This document shows, piece by piece, positions 51,619-60,052 of a DNA stretch of 64,000 bases. The stretch spans positions 620,001 through 684,000 of the forward strand of contig NZ_CP015118.1 in the NCBI RefSeq assembly GCF_002116905.1. Direction: 5' to 3'. Origin of the DNA: Piscinibacter gummiphilus. Its GTDB lineage: Bacteria > Pseudomonadota > Gammaproteobacteria > Burkholderiales > Burkholderiaceae_C. A program made the translations under genes and the position numbers. How positions within the stretch are numbered: position 1 is the first letter of the stretch; every line of letters starts with the position of its first letter. The notes below the pieces were generated by a model. The model was given only the letters and a program-made list of their open reading frames with translations. It was not told the origin of the DNA and made no database searches.

Positions 51619-52274
51619 ACGACGTCGCCACGACCCCGGCGCGGCGCCCGCTGAAACTGCGGCTGATGCTGTTCGTCTACGGCACGCCCAACATCGCCGG
51701 CTGTGCGCTGGCACTCGCCGGTCCCGCGCTGCTGTTCGCCGGGGTCATCGGTCCCGGCTGGGGCTGGATCACGCTGGGCCTGTACGCCGCGGGGTGGGTC
51801 GCGGGCGGCCTCGTGGGCAACACGCCCGAGGTCGAGCGGCGCATCGCCGACACGATGACCGTCTCGCAGACGCTGGAACACCTGGACGACGTCATCGCCC
51901 GCGTGCAGTCCCACCTGACCGAGGAGATGCGCCAGCGCCTGGCAAGCGTGCGCGGCTCGGTGGCCGAGGTGCTGCCGCGCCTGCTGGCCGCGCGTTCGCA
52001 CGACGCCGACCTCTTCACCGTGCGCGAGACCGTGCTGCGCTACCTGCCCGAGACCCTCGCGAACTACGTGACGCTGCCCGCGGCCTTCCGCTTGTCGCAG
52101 GTGCTGAAGGACGGCAAGACCGCCCGCCAGCTGCTGACCGAACAGCTCTCGCTGCTGGACGAGAAGCTGCAGGAGATCGTCGCCAACGTCTCCGGCGCCG
52201 ACGCGCAGGCGCTGGTGGCGAACGGGCAGTTCCTGGAGATGAAGTTCCGGCAGCCCGACTTCCTGGCACGTTGA
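51615..52274 (+). CDS. XpaC-like membrane protein of the TelA cluster
   Basis: The 219-residue protein has two hydrophobic segments (IAGCALALAGPALLFAGVI and WITLGLYAAGWVAGGLVG) and a C-terminal helical domain (LTEEMRQRLASVRGSVAEVLP, LLTEQLSLLDEKLQEIVANV). In Bacillus and others telA is paired with xpaC, which has the same two-helix-plus-helical-domain design; the identification here rests on that design and position, not on strong motifs. The GTG start overlaps the VWA stop codon. It closes the coupled four-gene set and is followed within two bases by the antitoxin gene. Confidence 0.65.
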   Translation: MNDVATTPARRPLKLRLMLFVYGTPNIAGCALALAGPALLFAGVIGPGWGWITLGLYAAGWVAGGLVGNTPEVERRIADTMTVSQTLEHLDDVIARVQSHLTEEMRQRLASVRGSVAEVLPRLLAARSHDADLFTVRETVLRYLPETLANYVTLPAAFRLSQVLKDGKTARQLLTEQLSLLDEKLQEIVANVSGADAQALVANGQFLEMKFRQPDFLAR

Positions 52275-52276
52275 CC

Positions 52277-52504
52277 ATGGCGCGCACCATCATCGACATC
52301 CCCCAGGCGCAGCTCGGCGAGGTCGACGACCTCTGCAAGCTGCTGGGCATCTCCCGCGCGGAAGCCGTGCGCCGCGCGCTGCGCGACTTCGTGCGGAACA
52401 ACCGCAGCGTGGGCACCGACGGCTTCGGCCTGTGGAAGGACCATGCCGAGGAGGTGCGGCGGGCCATGAAGCTCGCGCACGACACCGACCCGGGGGGCGC
52501 ATGA
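52277..52504 (+). CDS. Ribbon-helix-helix antitoxin
   Basis: The 75-residue protein has a ribbon (MARTIIDIPQAQLGEV) and helix-helix segment (LCKLLGISRAEAVRRALRDFVRNN), the RHH/CopG DNA-binding fold. The acidic C-terminal tail (KLAHDTDPGGA) likely wraps the toxin. It overlaps the PIN toxin start by four bases (ATGA), the usual antitoxin-toxin arrangement, and sits two bases after the xpaC-like gene. It would repress its own pair. Confidence 0.88.
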   Translation: MARTIIDIPQAQLGEVDDLCKLLGISRAEAVRRALRDFVRNNRSVGTDGFGLWKDHAEEVRRAMKLAHDTDPGGA

Positions 52505-52866
52505 GCGACGCCGTGATCGACACCGGCGTGCTGCTGGACTACCTGGCCGGCGACGAGCGGGCGCAACGCGCCATCGCGCCGTGCGTGCATCGCGCCATCA
52601 GCGTGGTCACGTGGCTGGAGTTGATGGCCGTGTGTCCCGCCGGGCAGCTCGATGCGGCGCGTGGCTTCCTGCGGACGTTCGAGCGCTTGTCCATCAGCGA
52701 ATCGGTCGCCGACGAGGCGCTGCGGCTGGTGCAGGCGCGCCCGGGGCTGCCGCTGAACCGCGCCCTGGCATGGGCCACCGCGCGCGTGAACCAGCTCTAC
52801 TTCGTGACCAGCGAACCGGCGTGTGCCGGCCTGGTCCTCGCCTATCAGGGCACGAAGGGGACGTAG
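52501..52866 (+). CDS. PIN-domain toxin (VapC-like) with altered active site
   Basis: VapC toxins are Mg-dependent ribonucleases. The 121-residue protein shows the first Asp in AVIDTGVLLDYLAG (D7) and the Glu in VVTWLELMAV (E40). The third acidic position, usually Asp in a LPxDALIAATA-type motif, is Asn here (LPLNRALAWATA, N86), and the fourth appears as Glu in FVTSEPAC (E105). Activity may therefore be reduced or lost. The gene overlaps the antitoxin start-to-stop and its last 22 bases overlap the convergent MBL gene. Confidence 0.8.
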   Translation: MSDAVIDTGVLLDYLAGDERAQRAIAPCVHRAISVVTWLELMAVCPAGQLDAARGFLRTFERLSISESVADEALRLVQARPGLPLNRALAWATARVNQLYFVTSEPACAGLVLAYQGTKGT

Positions 52867-53849
52867 AGCGGCGGCAGCTTCAGCGCCACCTTGTCCTGCG
52901 CGGCCCGCGCCGACAGGTCCGCCATCACCACGCTGAAATCGTCGATCAGCAGCGGCATGGCCTGCAGCGGTTCGTCGAGGGGGCGCCAGAAGTTGTCCCA
53001 GTGCACCGGGATCACCCGCCTCGCGCCCACGGCCCTGACGGTCTCGTTCCAGTAGGCGGTGCGGTACGCCTCGTCCTTGCGGCCCAGCGTGCCGGTGCCG
53101 AGGAACACCGTGTCGGCCTTCAGGCCCGCGAGCGCGCCGGGCACGTAGCCGGCGCTGCCCTGCACGAGCCAGCTGCCGCCGTCGGCATGTGTGACCAGGA
53201 GCGACCACACCGTGCCTTCGCGCCACGCGGTGGCACGCGCCGGCGGCACGAGCGGGGCCTCGATGGGCTCGAGCGAATGCCCGTCGCTGTACGGCGTCGG
53301 GCTGTGGCGGCTCGCGATGAAACGCAGGCTGAACTTGCCGAGCTGCACCACGTCGCCCGACTTCACCTCGCGCATGCGGCTGGCCGGCAGGCCGAGGCCG
53401 CGGCCCACGTTCAGCGTGGACACCGAACCGATCAGCGTGGCGCCGGTGCGCTGGGCCACGACGGGCGAGTCCATCGCGTGGTCGTAGTGCGAATGCACCG
53501 GCACCACCGCGGCGAGGCGCGTGACCCCCAGCCGCTTCAGGGCCTGGTCGATGCGGGCCGCGTCGGGGGCGATCTTTTCGGTGAAGGTCTGCCACGCGCC
53601 GGGCCGCGAGAAGAAGCCGTCGGTCATCCACGCCGTTTCGCCGTCGTCGAAGACCAGCGTGCTGACGCCACCGAAGCGCACCCGCACGCCCGTGGACGAA
53701 TGCGCCTCGGGCAGCACGAGGGCCTGGTACGGCAGCAGCGGCGGGTGGCGCTGGAACTGCACGAGCGCGAACCCCATGACCCCCACCACGGCGGCGAGGG
53801 CGAGCCCGGTGATCCAGCGCCAGGCGGTGAAGCGGGGGGTCTCGGGCAT
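52845..53849 (-). CDS. Membrane-anchored MBL-fold metallo-hydrolase
   Basis: The 334-residue protein has an N-terminal membrane segment (WITGLALAAVVGVMGFALV) and a metallo-beta-lactamase fold with the metal motif VPVHSHYDHAMDSP (HxHxDH). Other ligands are likely in FIASRHSPTPYSDGH and VIPVHWDNFW. It resembles UlaG/NAPE-PLD-like hydrolases acting on phosphodiester or ester bonds, but the substrate is unknown. The 3' ends of this gene and the PIN toxin overlap by 22 bases. A Crp/Fnr gene is upstream on the same strand, 34 bases away. Confidence 0.87.
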   Translation of the reverse strand: MPETPRFTAWRWITGLALAAVVGVMGFALVQFQRHPPLLPYQALVLPEAHSSTGVRVRFGGVSTLVFDDGETAWMTDGFFSRPGAWQTFTEKIAPDAARIDQALKRLGVTRLAAVVPVHSHYDHAMDSPVVAQRTGATLIGSVSTLNVGRGLGLPASRMREVKSGDVVQLGKFSLRFIASRHSPTPYSDGHSLEPIEAPLVPPARATAWREGTVWSLLVTHADGGSWLVQGSAGYVPGALAGLKADTVFLGTGTLGRKDEAYRTAYWNETVRAVGARRVIPVHWDNFWRPLDEPLQAMPLLIDDFSVVMADLSARAAQDKVALKLPPLYVPFVP

Positions 53850-53882
53850 CGGGGTCTCCGGGAACGTCGTTGAGGAGGGCGG

Positions 53883-54584
53883 TCAGCCGCCCGCGGCGAT
53901 GCGACGCAGCGCGTCGGGGTCGAGGATCTCGAGGGCACCATACCGGCGCTTCAAGACACCTTGCGCTTCGAACGCACGCAGCACCTCGCTGACCGTCTGG
54001 CGCGTGAGGCCCAGCATCGCGCCGAGCTGGCGCTGGTTGACGGTCAGCGCATGCCGCGCATGGCCGGGCACCACCATGCCGTGGGCGTCGGTCATCGCCT
54101 GCAGCCGGCGCGCGAGGCGCACGGGCGAGGGCAGGGTGCTGCTGCCCTCGGTGCTCTCGAACAGCGCGCGCATCTTCTCGACGACGAGGCTGCCGAGGTG
54201 GCGCCACAGCACGGGGTCGTCGTGCAGCATCGCCTGCAGGTTCGCGAGGGGCACGAGCAGCAGCGTGGCGGCGGTGCGGGTCCACGCATCGTGGGTGCGC
54301 GGGCCGTCGTCGAAGGCCGCGATCTCGCCGAACCACTGCGGCGGTTCGGCCACGGCCAGCAGCATCTCGCGCCCGCCCAGGTCCACCGCGCCGATCTCCA
54401 CCGCCCCGGTGAGCACGCAGTAGAGGCCCGCGTTCGGGTCGCCGCGCGAGAAGAGGCGTGTGTTCGCCGGCACCGGCCGCAGCTGGGCGTGGCCGAGCAG
54501 GCGGTCCTTCACGGCCGGGGGCAGCGCGGAGAACCACCGGCCTTGTTCGAGCACGGGGAGGAAGTCGCGCGGTTGCTGGGGCAC
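53883..54584 (-). CDS. Crp/Fnr family transcriptional regulator
   Basis: The 233-residue protein has a cyclic-nucleotide-binding-like beta-roll (ANTRLFSRGDPNAGLYCVLTG) and a C-terminal winged helix (TVNQRQLGAMLGLTRQTVSEVLRAF). No Fnr-type N-terminal cysteines for an Fe-S cluster are present, so it is more like Crp. A GTG at 54584 is used; the GGAG upstream is a little far (about 11 bases). It may control the MBL gene downstream. The effector is unknown. Confidence 0.88.
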   Translation of the reverse strand: MPQQPRDFLPVLEQGRWFSALPPAVKDRLLGHAQLRPVPANTRLFSRGDPNAGLYCVLTGAVEIGAVDLGGREMLLAVAEPPQWFGEIAAFDDGPRTHDAWTRTAATLLLVPLANLQAMLHDDPVLWRHLGSLVVEKMRALFESTEGSSTLPSPVRLARRLQAMTDAHGMVVPGHARHALTVNQRQLGAMLGLTRQTVSEVLRAFEAQGVLKRRYGALEILDPDALRRIAAGG

Positions 54585-54619
54585 TCGTTGGAATCTCCGC
54601 TGGGGTGGTCCGAGCGGAG

Positions 54620-55579
54620 TTATACCCGGCCTGCGGTGAGTTCCTCGATGCGCCGCACCATCTCGGCATTGCGCGGGGCCGTGGTGCCGAGACGCGCGGC
54701 CAGGCGCACGAACTCGCCGCACAGCGCGTCGACCTCGGTGCGGCGGCCCTGGGCCACGTCGTCGGCCATGCTGGAGCGGGCCTTCGCGTCCATGCGCAGC
54801 ATGCGCGCGGCCAGGACGCGGAAGACCGGCGTGGGCAGGCGCAGGAACGCGGGCATCCACCGCCACGGCAGCGGCGACAGCGTCGCCGGCTCGATGCCGG
54901 CGCGCCCGAGCAGTTGCAGCGCCTCGGCCATCAGCGCGGCGAGGGTGCGGCGGTGGCCGCGGTCGAGCAGCTGCGCCTGCAGCGGCAGGCCCGACAGCGC
55001 GTTGACGGGGTTGTTCAGGTTGAGCAGCAGCTTGCCCCATTGCACCGGGGCGAGGTCGTCGAACACGTCGAGCGGCAGGCCCGCGCGTTCGAAGACGGGG
55101 CGCCACGGATCGAGCGACGGATCGGCCTGCACCGCGATGCGGCCTTCGGTGCCGCGGTGGAAGTGGCCCGGGCCCAGTTGGGCCACGTTGAACGGCACCA
55201 TGCCCGGGATGACCCGCAGCGACGGGGCGGCGGCCGCGGCCACGGCCGGGTTGCCCACGCCGTTCTGCAGCGACACCACGGGCGTGCCGGGCGGCACCTG
55301 CAGCGAGGCGGCCGCCTCCGCGGTGGCCGGCGACTTCACGCACAGCAGCACCAGCGAGGGCGTGTGGGAGGAGGGCGGCGACTCGTGGAGGCGCAGGGCC
55401 GACGGCGGCACCGTGTCGTCGCGGCCATCGAGGTCGGACACCCGCAGGCCATCGGCGGCGAGGCCCGACAGCACCCGCGGCCGGCCGATGAAACGCACCT
55501 CGGCGCCGGCCGCCTGCAGGCAGCCGCCCACGAAACAGCCGATGCTGCCGGCGCCCAGGACCCAGACGGGGCCGGTCAC
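54620..55579 (-). CDS. 2-dehydropantoate 2-reductase-like protein (PanE/ApbA family)
   Basis: PanE reduces ketopantoate to pantoate in coenzyme A synthesis, although many paralogues have other ketoacid substrates. The 319-residue protein has the NAD(P) loop VLGAGSIGCFVGGCL, CVKSPATAEAA, SLQNGVGNP and the catalytic-Lys region WGKLLLNLNNPVNALSG. The GTG at 55579 (VTGPVWVLGAG) is preferred to an ATG at 55600 that would lengthen the N-terminus into the preceding gene. It follows the Mpo1-like gene by only a few bases, so the two are likely co-transcribed. Confidence 0.85.
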   Translation of the reverse strand: MTGPVWVLGAGSIGCFVGGCLQAAGAEVRFIGRPRVLSGLAADGLRVSDLDGRDDTVPPSALRLHESPPSSHTPSLVLLCVKSPATAEAAASLQVPPGTPVVSLQNGVGNPAVAAAAAPSLRVIPGMVPFNVAQLGPGHFHRGTEGRIAVQADPSLDPWRPVFERAGLPLDVFDDLAPVQWGKLLLNLNNPVNALSGLPLQAQLLDRGHRRTLAALMAEALQLLGRAGIEPATLSPLPWRWMPAFLRLPTPVFRVLAARMLRMDAKARSSMADDVAQGRRTEVDALCGEFVRLAARLGTTAPRNAEMVRRIEELTAGRV

Positions 55580-55583
55580 GGGG

Positions 55584-56114
55584 TCAGCGCGCGGCCGCAT
55601 CCAGGCGCGCCGGCCGGCGCACCGGGCCGCTCGCCTCGGCGATCGCGGCCTCGACGTCCTTGCGCCAGCCCAGCAGGAAACCCGCCTCGGCCAGCACGAA
55701 CAGCGGGCCGATGATCAGCCCCATCAGGTCGTCGACGAACGCGGGCTTGCGGCCCTCGAACACGTGGCCGACGAACTGGAACACCCAGCCGACGACGAAG
55801 AGCCCGATGCCGGCCGACAGCCACGCGGCGAACGGCAGCGCCGCGACCTCCATCGACACCGCGACGGCCGCGGCCAGCAGCGCGGTCATCACGGCGCCGT
55901 AGCGCAGGTCGAGCCGCAGGTAGTAGGCGCTCGACAGCGCGGCACACACGATCGCGAGGTTCATCGGCACGCCGAGCCCGCCCCACGCGGCCCGTGCGAG
56001 CAGCACCGTGATGCCGAGCACGATCATCGGGATGCCGACGAAGTGGGTGGCGATGTTGCGGCTGTCGCGGTGGTACGCGGCGTAGGCCGACAGCTGGTCG
56101 TGGAGGGTCTTCAT
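55584..56114 (-). CDS. Mpo1-like (DUF962) integral membrane protein
   Basis: The yeast homologue Mpo1 is a 2-hydroxy fatty acid dioxygenase. The 176-residue protein begins MKTLHDQLSAYAAYHRDSRN with the conserved histidines in AYHRD and ATHFVGIPMI, and has a second pair in FQFVGHVFEGRKPA, the probable iron ligands. About four transmembrane helices are present. GGGAG before the ATG supports the start. It stands upstream of the PanE-like gene on the same strand. The substrate in this organism is not known. Confidence 0.88.
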   Translation of the reverse strand: MKTLHDQLSAYAAYHRDSRNIATHFVGIPMIVLGITVLLARAAWGGLGVPMNLAIVCAALSSAYYLRLDLRYGAVMTALLAAAVAVSMEVAALPFAAWLSAGIGLFVVGWVFQFVGHVFEGRKPAFVDDLMGLIIGPLFVLAEAGFLLGWRKDVEAAIAEASGPVRRPARLDAAAR

Positions 56115-56300
56115 GGTGTCTCCCGAAAGGGGTCCTGGAGCGCCGATGATGGCAAAGGGGCTCCGCCGCAAATGTCGGGTACTTAACAAAGCGGCCTCGC
56201 TTACGGGTTTGTTCGCGGGTCGAAACGTCGGCTGGCCGGCATTCTGTGGGCCAGATCGCGGCCACCATCGCCGCTCCCTTCCTTCGTCCCGAGGCCCCGC

Positions 56301-57203
56301 ATGCAAAGCGACCTGATCTCCTCGATCCTGCTCCCGCTCATCCTCGCGTTCATCATGTTCTCGCTCGGGCTCGGCCTCACGGTGGCCGACTTCAAGCGCA
56401 TCGCCACCGCGCCGCGGGCGCTGCTGGTGGGCTTCGTGTGCCACTTCATCCTGCTGCCGGTCGTCTGCTACTTCATGGTCTCGGCGGCCGGCATCGGGGG
56501 CGCGTTCGCCGTGGGCTTCATGCTGCTGGCCTCGTGCCCCACCGGCACCACCTCGAACCTGCTCACCTACGTCGCGCGCGGCGACGTGGCGCTCGCGGTC
56601 AGTTTCACCGCGGTGGCGAGCGTGGTCACCATCTTCACGCTGCCGCTGGTGGTGTCGTGGTCCATGAACCACTTCCTCGGCGCGGCGCGGGCCGTCGACA
56701 TGCCGGTGGGCACCATGATGGCCCAGGTCTTCCTGATGCTCGGCGTCCCCGTCGCGCTCGGCATGTTCGTCCGGCACCGCGCGCCGCGCTGGGCCATCGC
56801 CTTCGAACCCAGGGCCACGCGCATCGCCACCGTGCTGTTCGTGCTGATCGTCGCGGGCGCCGTGGCCAAGGGCTGGCCCCTGCTGCGCGACAATTTCGCC
56901 ACGCTGGCACCCCTCGCGCTGTGCCTGAACCTCACGATGCTCGCGGTGGGCTTCCTCGCCGCGTGGCTCGTGCGCCTGTCACGCCGCCAGTCGGTGACCC
57001 TCGGCATCGAGACGGCGGTGCAGAACGCCACGCTGGCCCTGGTGGTCGCGAGTTCGGTGCTGAAGGACGACGCGATGGCCATCCCGGGGGCACTCTACGG
57101 CGTGCTGATGTACGTGGGCGGGCTGGCGTTCGCGTTCGGGATGCGGGCGTTCGTGCGCCCCGAAAACGATCAGGCGGACAGGAGCGCCGCGATCGCCTCC
57201 TGA
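56301..57203 (+). CDS. Bile acid:sodium symporter (BASS) family transporter
   Basis: BASS proteins import anionic organic molecules with sodium; bacterial members carry pantothenate, pyruvate or bile acids. The 300-residue protein has about nine to ten helices and family motifs FSLGLGLTVADFKRI, SCPTGTTSNLLTYVARGD and GIETAVQNATLALVV. Its last 34 bases overlap the 3' end of the convergent cca gene. The upstream 186 bp contain an inverted segment but no clear promoter. The substrate is unknown. Confidence 0.88.
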   Translation: MQSDLISSILLPLILAFIMFSLGLGLTVADFKRIATAPRALLVGFVCHFILLPVVCYFMVSAAGIGGAFAVGFMLLASCPTGTTSNLLTYVARGDVALAVSFTAVASVVTIFTLPLVVSWSMNHFLGAARAVDMPVGTMMAQVFLMLGVPVALGMFVRHRAPRWAIAFEPRATRIATVLFVLIVAGAVAKGWPLLRDNFATLAPLALCLNLTMLAVGFLAAWLVRLSRRQSVTLGIETAVQNATLALVVASSVLKDDAMAIPGALYGVLMYVGGLAFAFGMRAFVRPENDQADRSAAIAS

Positions 57204-58396
57204 CGAGCCCGCCGGATGGCGTCGGCGATGGCAGGCCCCTGGCGGCCCTGCTCGGCGGCCTTCGCGGCCACAGCCGCGGTGTCCACCGACCGTGCCGCTT
57301 TCAAGGCCTCCAGCAGCCGCTGCCGCTGCGGATAGGGCTCGTCCTCCTTGTCCAACCGCCCGCGCGCATCGCACTCGCACGCGAACAGCACGTCGGCGAA
57401 GCGCTCGGGGCGGCGCCACGCATCGCAGCGATCGAGCAGCCGCACCACGGCTGCCGCGTCGAGCGTGCCGCTGCGGTGCACGTTGCCGTGTTCACGCGCC
57501 ACCGTGACGGCGGTCTCGCGGCATTCGTTGGGCACCCGCAGGCGTGCGCTGACCGCTTCCACGAGCTTCACGCTGCGCGCCTCGTGGGCGATGTGGCGCG
57601 GCCATTCGTCCTCCGGCGTCGTGCCCTTGCCGAGGTCGTGGCCCAGGCACGCGTAGCGCACGGCGAGCGGGGCGCCCAGGCGGGCGGCGGTGTCCAGCAC
57701 CATCATCAGGTGCACGCCGGTGTCGACCTCGGGGTGGTGCAACTCGGGCTGGGGCACGCCCCACAGGCAGTCCACCTCGGGCAGCAGCCGGGCGAGCGCC
57801 CCGCAGCCGCGCAGCACCTCGAACATGCGCGAGGGGCGTTCTTCCATCAGGCCGCGCGACAGCTCCTGCCACACGCGTTCGGCCACCAGGGCATCGACCT
57901 CGCCGTCCTCGACCATGCGCGACATCAGCGTCTCGGTCTCCGGCGCCACCGTGAAGTCGTGGAAGCGGGCGGCGAACCGCGCGATGCGCAGGATGCGCAC
58001 CGGGTCCTCCGCGAACGCCGGTGAGACGTGGCGCAGCACGCGCGCTTCCAGGTCCTTGCGGCCGCCGTACGGGTCGACGATCAGGCCGTCGTCGTCCTGC
58101 GCCATCGCGTTGATGGTGAGGTCGCGGCGCTGCAGGTCCTCCTCGAGCGTGACTCCGGGGTCGGCGTGGAACGTGAAGCCGTGGTAGCCGGGCGCGGTCT
58201 TGCGTTCGGTGCGCGCGAGGGCCACCTCCTCGCGCGTTTCCGGATGCAGGAAGACCGGGAAGTCCTTGCCGACCGGCAGGTAGCCCTGGTCCACCAGCTC
58301 CTTCGGCGACGCGCCCACTACGACCCAGTCGTGGTCGTTCACGGGCCGCCCCAGCAGGGCGTCCCGCACCGCGCCGCCGACACGCCAGGTCTTCAT
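57170..58396 (-). CDS. cca: Multifunctional CCA tRNA nucleotidyltransferase
   Basis: Cca adds or repairs the 3' CCA of tRNAs. The 408-residue product has the class II head with VGGAVRDALLGRPV, DHDWVVVG, RRDLTINAMAQDDDG and RILRIARFAARF, followed by the HD phosphohydrolase domain (CLGHDLGKGTTP), the type with added phosphatase and 2',3'-cyclic phosphodiesterase activity. It overlaps the upstream GST gene by four bases (ATGA) and, at the other end, the convergent BASS gene by 34 bases. Confidence 0.96.
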   Translation of the reverse strand: MKTWRVGGAVRDALLGRPVNDHDWVVVGASPKELVDQGYLPVGKDFPVFLHPETREEVALARTERKTAPGYHGFTFHADPGVTLEEDLQRRDLTINAMAQDDDGLIVDPYGGRKDLEARVLRHVSPAFAEDPVRILRIARFAARFHDFTVAPETETLMSRMVEDGEVDALVAERVWQELSRGLMEERPSRMFEVLRGCGALARLLPEVDCLWGVPQPELHHPEVDTGVHLMMVLDTAARLGAPLAVRYACLGHDLGKGTTPEDEWPRHIAHEARSVKLVEAVSARLRVPNECRETAVTVAREHGNVHRSGTLDAAAVVRLLDRCDAWRRPERFADVLFACECDARGRLDKEDEPYPQRQRLLEALKAARSVDTAAVAAKAAEQGRQGPAIADAIRRARQEAIAALLSA

Positions 58397-59076
58397 GCGC
58401 GGGACGTGCGGTAGTTCTCCTCGAACTGCAGGAAGTCCTGCTCGGCCAGCGCGTCGCGGCGCCAGGCCGAGAGGCTGCGCAGCGCGAGCACCCGGTCGAC
58501 GTAACCCTGCACCACGGGCGGCACCGGCACGCCGTACGTCACGAGGCGGGTGACCACGGGGGCGTAGAACGCGTCGGCGATCGTGAAGTCGCCGAACAGC
58601 ATCGGGCCGCCCGACTCGGCGAGCAGCGAGGTCCACATCGACACCAGGCGGTCGACTTCCTTGCGCACGTCCGGTTGCTCGGCCAGCACCTTCGCGCCCA
58701 CCTCGGGCAGGCGCGCCTCGATGTTCATGCCGAAATGGTTGCGCACGCCGTTGAAGCCCGAGTGCATCTCCGCCGTCACGCTGCGCGCGCGGGCGCGGCG
58801 CTTCGGGTCGGCCGGCCACAGGTTCTTTTCCGGGAACTTCTCGGCGGCGTACTCGGCGATGGCGAGCGAGTCCCACACGGCCAGGTCGCCGTCGACCAGC
58901 ACCGGCACCTTGCCCACCGGGTTGTGCTTCAGGATCTCGGTCTTGAACTTCGAGCCGGGGTCGAACGAGTCGAAACGCACCACCACCTCCTCGAACGGGA
59001 TGCCGGTTTCGGTGAACAGCACCCACGGGCGCATGGACCAGGACGAGTAGTTCTTGTTGCCGATGTAGAGCTTCAT
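58393..59076 (-). CDS. Glutathione S-transferase family protein
   Basis: The 227-residue protein has the thioredoxin-like N-terminal domain opening MKLYIGNKNYSSWSMRPWV, where the SSWS motif provides the glutathione-site Ser, then KVPVLVDGDLAVWDSLAIAEY and a helical C-terminal domain (GPMLFGDFTIADAFYAPVV). It probably conjugates or reduces small electrophiles; no substrate can be assigned. It is coupled to cca by a four-base overlap and follows the NDUFA9-like gene after 22 bases. Confidence 0.92.
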   Translation of the reverse strand: MKLYIGNKNYSSWSMRPWVLFTETGIPFEEVVVRFDSFDPGSKFKTEILKHNPVGKVPVLVDGDLAVWDSLAIAEYAAEKFPEKNLWPADPKRRARARSVTAEMHSGFNGVRNHFGMNIEARLPEVGAKVLAEQPDVRKEVDRLVSMWTSLLAESGGPMLFGDFTIADAFYAPVVTRLVTYGVPVPPVVQGYVDRVLALRSLSAWRRDALAEQDFLQFEENYRTSRA

Positions 59077-59098
59077 GGTTCCTCCTTGGGGTTGTTCT

Positions 59099-60052
59099 TC
59101 AGCGGCCGGCGGTGCGGCGCCAGGGTTCGAGGCGCGCCACGCTGTCGCGGCGCGCGAGCAGCGGCGGCATCACGGCCTCCAGCGCGGCGGGCGTGATGCC
59201 CAGGTCGGCGAGGTCCGGCAGCGTGCCGGTGGCGACGTTGTCGACCGACAGCGAGTCGACGTTGTCGCGCGAGAGCATGGGTTCGCCCGGCAGGCACTCC
59301 ATCGCGAGCGCCTGCAGCTTCGCGAGCGCGTTCGGCAGGCCGAACACCGGACGCGGGTGGCCCGACCATTGGCCGGCCAGGCGCACGAGGTCGGCGAGCG
59401 TGTAGACGGTGGGGCCGGCCAGCTCGTAGGTCTTGCCGATGGTCTCGCGCCATTCGATGGCCTGCACGAGGGCTTCTGCCACGTCGGACACCCACACCGG
59501 CTGCAGCCGGCTGCGGGCGCCCGCGAGCGGCATCACCGGCAGCACACCCTGCAGGCCGGCGAAGAGGTTCATGAACTTGTCCTGTGCTCCGAAGACGATC
59601 GACGGGCGGAACACGGTGACGTCGAGCGTGGAGACGGCCAGCACGGCCTCGCCCTCGGCCTTGGTGCGCTGGTAGACCGAGGGCGCGTCGGCCGACGCGC
59701 CGAGCGCGCTCACGTGCACCAGGCGCCGCACACCCACCTGTCGGCAGGTCTCGGCGATGCGGCGCGGCAGATCGACGTGGGTGCGCTCGAACTCGGCCTT
59801 CGAGCCCTGCAGCCGCGCGATCAGGTTGACCACCACGTCGCTGCCGGCGACGAGCCGGCGGAGGTCCTCGTCCCGGTCCACGTCGGCGGGGATCACGTCG
59901 ACGGTGGGCAGGTACTGCACGCGCCGTCCGCGCTGGATCTGCCGCGTGGGGACCATCAGGCGCGGCCCGGCGCCGCCGTAGCGTGCGGTCAGGTGTTCGC
60001 AGAGGCTTTGTCCGATGAAACCGGTGCCGCCCAGGACGAGGATCTTTTTCAT
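59099..60052 (-). CDS. NDUFA9-like NAD(P)-binding protein (extended SDR)
   Basis: The 317-residue protein has the Rossmann motif ILVLGGTGFIGQSLC, VVNLIARLQG, LVHVSALGASAD and the YQRTKAEGE segment (Tyr and Lys of SDR), then PSIVFGAQDKFMNLFAG. It is close to the family annotated as complex I NDUFA9 subunit, which in Burkholderiales often sits by slt and cca. Whether it takes part in complex I is inferred only from family naming. It overlaps slt by four bases (ATGA), so the set slt-NDUFA9-like-GST-cca is probably one transcript. Confidence 0.9.
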   Translation of the reverse strand: MKKILVLGGTGFIGQSLCEHLTARYGGAGPRLMVPTRQIQRGRRVQYLPTVDVIPADVDRDEDLRRLVAGSDVVVNLIARLQGSKAEFERTHVDLPRRIAETCRQVGVRRLVHVSALGASADAPSVYQRTKAEGEAVLAVSTLDVTVFRPSIVFGAQDKFMNLFAGLQGVLPVMPLAGARSRLQPVWVSDVAEALVQAIEWRETIGKTYELAGPTVYTLADLVRLAGQWSGHPRPVFGLPNALAKLQALAMECLPGEPMLSRDNVDSLSVDNVATGTLPDLADLGITPAALEAVMPPLLARRDSVARLEPWRRTAGR

